A stretch of DNA of 10,418 bases, taken from positions 1 to 10,418 of the forward strand of contig JBLHKE010000230.1 of assembly GCA_047619485.1 (NCBI GenBank), written 5' to 3'. The notes beneath the pieces were generated by a model that saw only the letters and a program-made list of their open reading frames with translations, searched no databases and was not told the DNA's origin. This document shows, one piece after another, positions 7,256-10,418 of the stretch (position 1 is the first letter of the stretch; each line of letters begins with the position of its first letter). Origin of the DNA: JBLHKE01 sp047619485 (GTDB lineage Bacteria; Verrucomicrobiota; Verrucomicrobiia; Verrucomicrobiales; DEV007). Both the position numbers and the translations under genes were made by a program.

Positions 7256-9577
7256 TCACTCCTTCAGAAGGAAATCGCCGTTACCCTTCAGATTTAGATA
7301 GCTCTGAATTTTACCCGACGGCCAGCGAACCTCGAGCCGATCGATCACTTCAGCAGAGCCGAGTCCGATGACAAGCTCCGTCGCTCCCTGTCCCATGAAA
7401 CCATTGTGTGGAAAAATATCGCGCACGATCTTTCGACCACCGACGGTTGCAGTGAGGCGCGCACCGATGCCCCGCCGGTTGCTAGCCTCCCCTTGCAAGT
7501 TCACGCGAGCATAGTTCGCAGGTGGAAAGCGGTTCAAAAATAATCGCAGTGGACCACCGCCGACCGATCCGACTAGCAGATCGGTCGCGCCATCTCGATT
7601 AAAATCGGCGGCGACCACACTGCGCGAATCTGAGTCGATGTCCGCCCCAGAGGCAAACGACACGTCGAGAAACGATTGCCCGTCCAGATTGAGGAAGGTG
7701 CGATTGCGCTCGAACGCACTCAAGTTGGCGCGCTCCGTGGGCATCAGGAATGGATTTTTGACCCAGAACTCCCCTGCCTCGGTATCGAGCTCACCGATCG
7801 AGTCAATCAGCGAAAGACGATCATGGGGCTGTGTCACGACAGCCCGCCAGAGGCAGGTTCACCCATCGGGTTTGCCACGCTCGAAACTAAGGAATCCGGT
7901 CGTCGCATGAAGGTCGAGCAACCCGTCGTTGTCCAGATCAGCCATCGCCGGGGCGTATGCCCAGCCGATGTCGTTGATGCCCCAATCTTCGCTGGTCTCG
8001 GAGTAGCGCCCTGCCTTGATCCCCCTTCGGTAGAGCCGGTTGCCAGCACAGGCGCCCTTGATCTGATCGTAGACCCCGGCGGCGTAGTCATCGCTGTGCA
8101 CCTGTCCGATAATCCGCCGACCCATCTTCGAATACATGTTCGCCACATAGATCTCAGGGGAACCGTCGTTGTCCAGATCGCCGCTCGTGACGCCCATGCT
8201 CGTCGCAAAATCTGCAGCACCGCTCTCGGCGGCAATGTCTTCGAAGGTGCCATCGCCGCGGTTGCGCAGCAGGCAGTTCTTGCCGAAATCATTCGCGACA
8301 TAGAGGTCAGGCCAAGCGTCGCCATCGGAATAGAGCCAGGTCGCAGCAAACGAGTTCCGCCTACCGCCACCGGCACCACTCTTCTCAGTCACATCCTCAA
8401 ATTTTCCTCCACCAAGGTTTCTCCACAGCACATTGCTCGCACCGGAAATGTCGTCGCCAACCCACGGCAATGCCTCGCCAGCCACTGACGCGCCCTGGTA
8501 GAGGACATAGAGATCGCACAGCCCGTCGCCATCGTAATCTGCCACCGCGCAGCCCATTGGAGACTTGCCAAAGACGAGCCCCGATTGCTCAGTGATCTCG
8601 ACGAATTTCTTCCCGCCCTCGTTTCGATAGACACGGTCGCCGAGAATTAGGTCAGGGTAGCCATCGTTGTCGAAATCCAACCAGCATGCCATCGCGCGCG
8701 CCGGTTTATTAGCCATCATTGGTAGACCGAATGCCTGGTTCGCCACCGCAAACTTCTCCCCACCGAGCGACTTCAAAATCGCGGTCGGCCCGCGTACTGA
8801 GGAGATCGCGATATCGAGGAACCCGTCGCGATCAAAATCTTCGACCGCGAATTGAAAACTATAGCGCTGGGGGATTTCGTTTTCAGGCGAGATCCAGTTA
8901 TCGGAGACCGGCAGCCGGTGCAACTGCGCTGATACGGTGACCTCTTCCATCAGCAATTGCGGCGCGCGTCGCTCGCGCTCCGAATTGATCTTCCACGCCG
9001 ACACCACCGCCCCCTTCTCAAATTCGGCCTCGGACTTTGTCTCGAACTCGATCTGATGGAACGAATCGACCGCTATGAGCGCGCCATCCTTACTGCGCCC
9101 CTCGGCGGACAGCAATGCCTGCACCCTCCAGGCCCCATCGCCTGTGCCCTTTTTTTCGATCTTCATGACACGGAAGCGCTGCGCTTTCAGTCCCGACTCG
9201 ATGCTGCCAAGCTGTCGGACGAGCGCCGCGACCAGATCCTTTGCACTGACCTCCTGCGGATCTCCGCCCCGCCTGCTCTCGCTGATTCCTATCTTACTGC
9301 GTTCCTCCAAATCCTCAGGATCCCCACCGATCACTGCCCCGCGAAGGTCAGCACGAAACATCCCGCCTAGCGCGACCGTATCCCTCGCCCCCAACGCCGC
9401 CAAAAAACGCTTCCCGAATCGCTGCTCGATGACGAAAGTCACATGCTCCGCATCCCACACCATCCGCTGCCGCGCCGGATCAAGTATCAGCTTTTCAGGG
9501 TCGACCGAGTCCTGTGCCCGCACGCAGACCAGCCATGCCAGCGCAACGGTGAGAGTGAGACTAAGCAGTTTCATCAT
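7256..9577 (-). CDS. CRTAC1 family FG-GAP/ASPIC-UnbV protein with in-frame TGA (candidate selenoprotein)
   Basis: A secreted, probably calcium-binding beta-propeller protein. If the TGA at 7859-7861 is decoded, the chain is 773 residues. Residues 1-21 form a Sec signal peptide. About 22-240 is an uncharacterised domain that may be NTF2-like. FG-GAP/VCBS repeats with DxDxDG calcium-loop motifs begin near D247 (DFDRDGFLD), D301, D347, a degenerate one near 415, D467 and D547. The TGA is residue 573 in the context PDG-TGA-TCLWR. After it come another repeat at D658 (DFNRDGATD) and a C-terminal ASPIC/UnbV domain (about 690-770, with NRRGIGARL and VRWPSGK). Both halves share one frame and together form the normal family architecture, so this is one gene. 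ATG 9577 is preferred to GTG 9580 because AGG lies seven bases before it. Alternative: a pseudogene with a recent nonsense mutation, yielding a 572-residue truncated product without the ASPIC domain. Confidence 0.8.
7826..7845 (-). promoter_or_regulatory. candidate bacterial SECIS hairpin downstream of the in-frame TGA
   Basis: In the mRNA, GGGCUGU (7845-7839) pairs perfectly with ACAGCCC (7832-7826), leaving the six-base loop CGUGAC (7838-7833). The stem starts 14 bases and the loop 21 bases after the UGA. The loop carries GU at its second and third positions. Bacterial SECIS elements are hairpins just after the UGA with a G early in the apical loop; in E. coli fdhF the essential GU is at about bases 20-21 after the UGA, here 22-23. 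A bulged U like that of fdhF is not seen. The stem lies in coding sequence, so chance pairing is possible. Confidence 0.5.
7859..7861 (-). other. in-frame TGA, possible selenocysteine codon
   Basis: This is the only stop codon interrupting the frame from 9577 to the terminal TGA at 7256-7258. Decoded as selenocysteine, it gives Gly-Sec-Thr-Cys, with a cysteine two residues on that could form a selenenylsulfide. No selA, selB, selC or selD is present in the window, so the genome's ability to insert selenocysteine is unknown. Confidence 0.5.
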
Positions 9578-9648
9578 CACCGAACCTATGCAGCGCCGGG
9601 TGGGACGTCAATCTTCGCCGCAAGCAGCGTCACACTCGCGCCTGTCGC

Positions 9649-10418
9649 CTATTCCCCACCTGCCCACAGCGACTCAGGCAGCACGACACTTGCCAGCACC
9701 TCCTCAATCTGCGCCAGCTCCTCAGCCGAGAACAGGACAGCCTCGGCACTCGCCGCCCTAACATTCTCAGAAATCTGCTCCGGCCGGCTCGCCCCGATCA
9801 ACGCACTGGTCACCCTGCCGTCCCGTAAAACCCATGAGAGTGCCATTTGCGCCAAGGTCTGTTCGCGGCCTTTCGCGATGTCGTTGAGGGCGCTCACGCC
9901 CTTGATCACTCCGCCTGCAAGATCGCCCTCGCGCAACAGACCACCAGTCGTAGCCGCACGCGAACCAGCCGGGATCCCATTCAGATATTTATCAGTGAGC
10001 AACCCTTGATAGAGCGGGCAGAACGCGATGATCCCCATGCCGAACTCGCTCGCGGCATCGATCAGCTTCCCCTCAATCCAGCGATTGAACATCGAGTAGT
10101 TTGGCTGGTGGATTACCAGCGGAGCCCAGTTGTTCCGCTGACATATCTCCGCCGCGTTGCGCGTCTCCTCCGCGCTGTAGGAACTGATTCCTACATACAG
10201 TGCCTTCCCCTGCTCCACCGCCGAGTTCAGCGCTCCGAGCGTCTCCTCCAACGGAGTGTCCGGGTCGAACCGGTGGCTGTAAAACAGGTCAGTGTAATCC
10301 ATCCCCATACGCGTCAGCGATTGATCGAGCGAGTTCAGCAGGTACTTGCGTGACCCCCATTCACCGTACGGTCCAGGCCACATATCGTAGCCAGCCTTGG
10401 TCGTCACCAGGATCTCAT
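9649..10418 (-). CDS. aldo/keto reductase, YghZ (L-glyceraldehyde 3-phosphate reductase)-like, 5' truncated by the window edge
   Basis: This is the C-terminal part (about 256 residues visible) of a cytosolic NADPH-dependent aldo/keto reductase. The frame stays open to the window edge (EIL precedes VTTKAGYD), so the GTG at 10407 is an internal valine and the true start lies beyond 10418. The block TKAGYDMWPGPYGEWGSRKYL carries the catalytic lysine, and YSHRFDPDTPLEET carries the catalytic histidine. QPNYSMFNRW and FCPLYQGLLTDKYL are also typical of the YghZ / Kv-beta-like subgroup. The catalytic Asp and Tyr would be in the missing N-terminal part; the E. coli relative is about 346 residues. 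The C-terminus ends ESLWAGGE. About 70 bases separate its stop from the CRTAC1 start on the same strand, so cotranscription is possible, though no functional link is evident. Confidence 0.9.
   Translation of the reverse strand, partial: EILVTTKAGYDMWPGPYGEWGSRKYLLNSLDQSLTRMGMDYTDLFYSHRFDPDTPLEETLGALNSAVEQGKALYVGISSYSAEETRNAAEICQRNNWAPLVIHQPNYSMFNRWIEGKLIDAASEFGMGIIAFCPLYQGLLTDKYLNGIPAGSRAATTGGLLREGDLAGGVIKGVSALNDIAKGREQTLAQMALSWVLRDGRVTSALIGASRPEQISENVRAASAEAVLFSAEELAQIEEVLASVVLPESLWAGGE

Noticed and set aside
7256..7837. A separate gene starting at GTG 7837 and encoding only the ASPIC/UnbV part
   Set aside because: The GTG lies inside the hairpin loop, has no Shine-Dalgarno, and would begin in the middle of a propeller linker. 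The frame is the same as that of the upstream part, so one gene with an in-frame TGA explains it better.
7835..7865. Frameshift in the CRTAC1 gene
   Set aside because: Codon boundaries on both sides of the TGA are in register (7859 to 7835 is eight whole codons), so a single stop codon and not an indel separates the two parts.
7676..8488. 270-codon open frame on the plus strand
   Set aside because: It is antisense to the well-supported CRTAC1 gene, has no recognisable domain, and its composition mirrors the repeat-rich coding strand.
10405..10407. GTG at 10407 as the start of the aldo/keto reductase
   Set aside because: Family sequence (EIL before VTTKAGYD) continues in frame to the window edge, and the N-terminal third of the barrel with the catalytic Asp and Tyr would be missing.

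Overview
The window looks like chromosomal DNA of a moderately GC-rich bacterium of the Planctomycetota/Verrucomicrobiota group, most likely a verrucomicrobial lineage. This is inferred from the protein repertoire: a Tat-exported Gfo/Idh/MocA oxidoreductase with a QKP variant motif, a large secreted CRTAC1-type FG-GAP/ASPIC-UnbV protein, a secreted squalene-cyclase-fold repeat protein, and a ROK kinase with a Lys-rich N-terminus. No phage, IS, CRISPR, tRNA or rRNA was recognised.

Layout. 172-1137 (-) is a PLP-dependent cysteine-synthase-family enzyme. It is divergent from 1224-2543 (+), an exported Gfo/Idh/MocA oxidoreductase that is translationally coupled through a TGATG overlap to a small three-helix membrane protein (2543-2953). 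A ROK-family sugar kinase follows (3061-4107, GTG start). A 422-base non-coding stretch with three hairpin-forming inverted repeats separates it from a second (+) operon: a HlyD-like periplasmic adaptor (4530-6017) overlapping by ATGA a secreted terpene-cyclase-fold repeat protein (6014-7198). Convergent to that, on the minus strand, are a long CRTAC1 family gene (7256-9577) and, upstream of it, the 3' part of a YghZ-like aldo/keto reductase (9649 to the window edge).

The most notable observation is in the CRTAC1 gene. A naive reading splits it into two ORFs, but both lie in the same frame and are separated by a single in-frame TGA (7859-7861). Coherent family sequence runs on both sides: the propeller repeats before it, and one more repeat plus the ASPIC/UnbV domain after it. 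Thirteen bases after the TGA there is a perfect 7-bp hairpin with a 6-nt loop (CGUGAC), so a GU dinucleotide sits at about the distance from UGA seen in the E. coli fdhF SECIS. Read as selenocysteine, the site is Gly-Sec-Thr-Cys, a possible selenol/thiol pair. This makes the gene a candidate selenoprotein of a family I do not know as one. A recent nonsense mutation is the main alternative.

How the genes work together: the two tight + strand pairs (oxidoreductase + membrane protein; adaptor + repeat protein) probably act as units at or beyond the inner membrane. The ROK kinase and the oxidoreductase are both plausible in carbohydrate metabolism, but nothing in the window ties them to one substrate.
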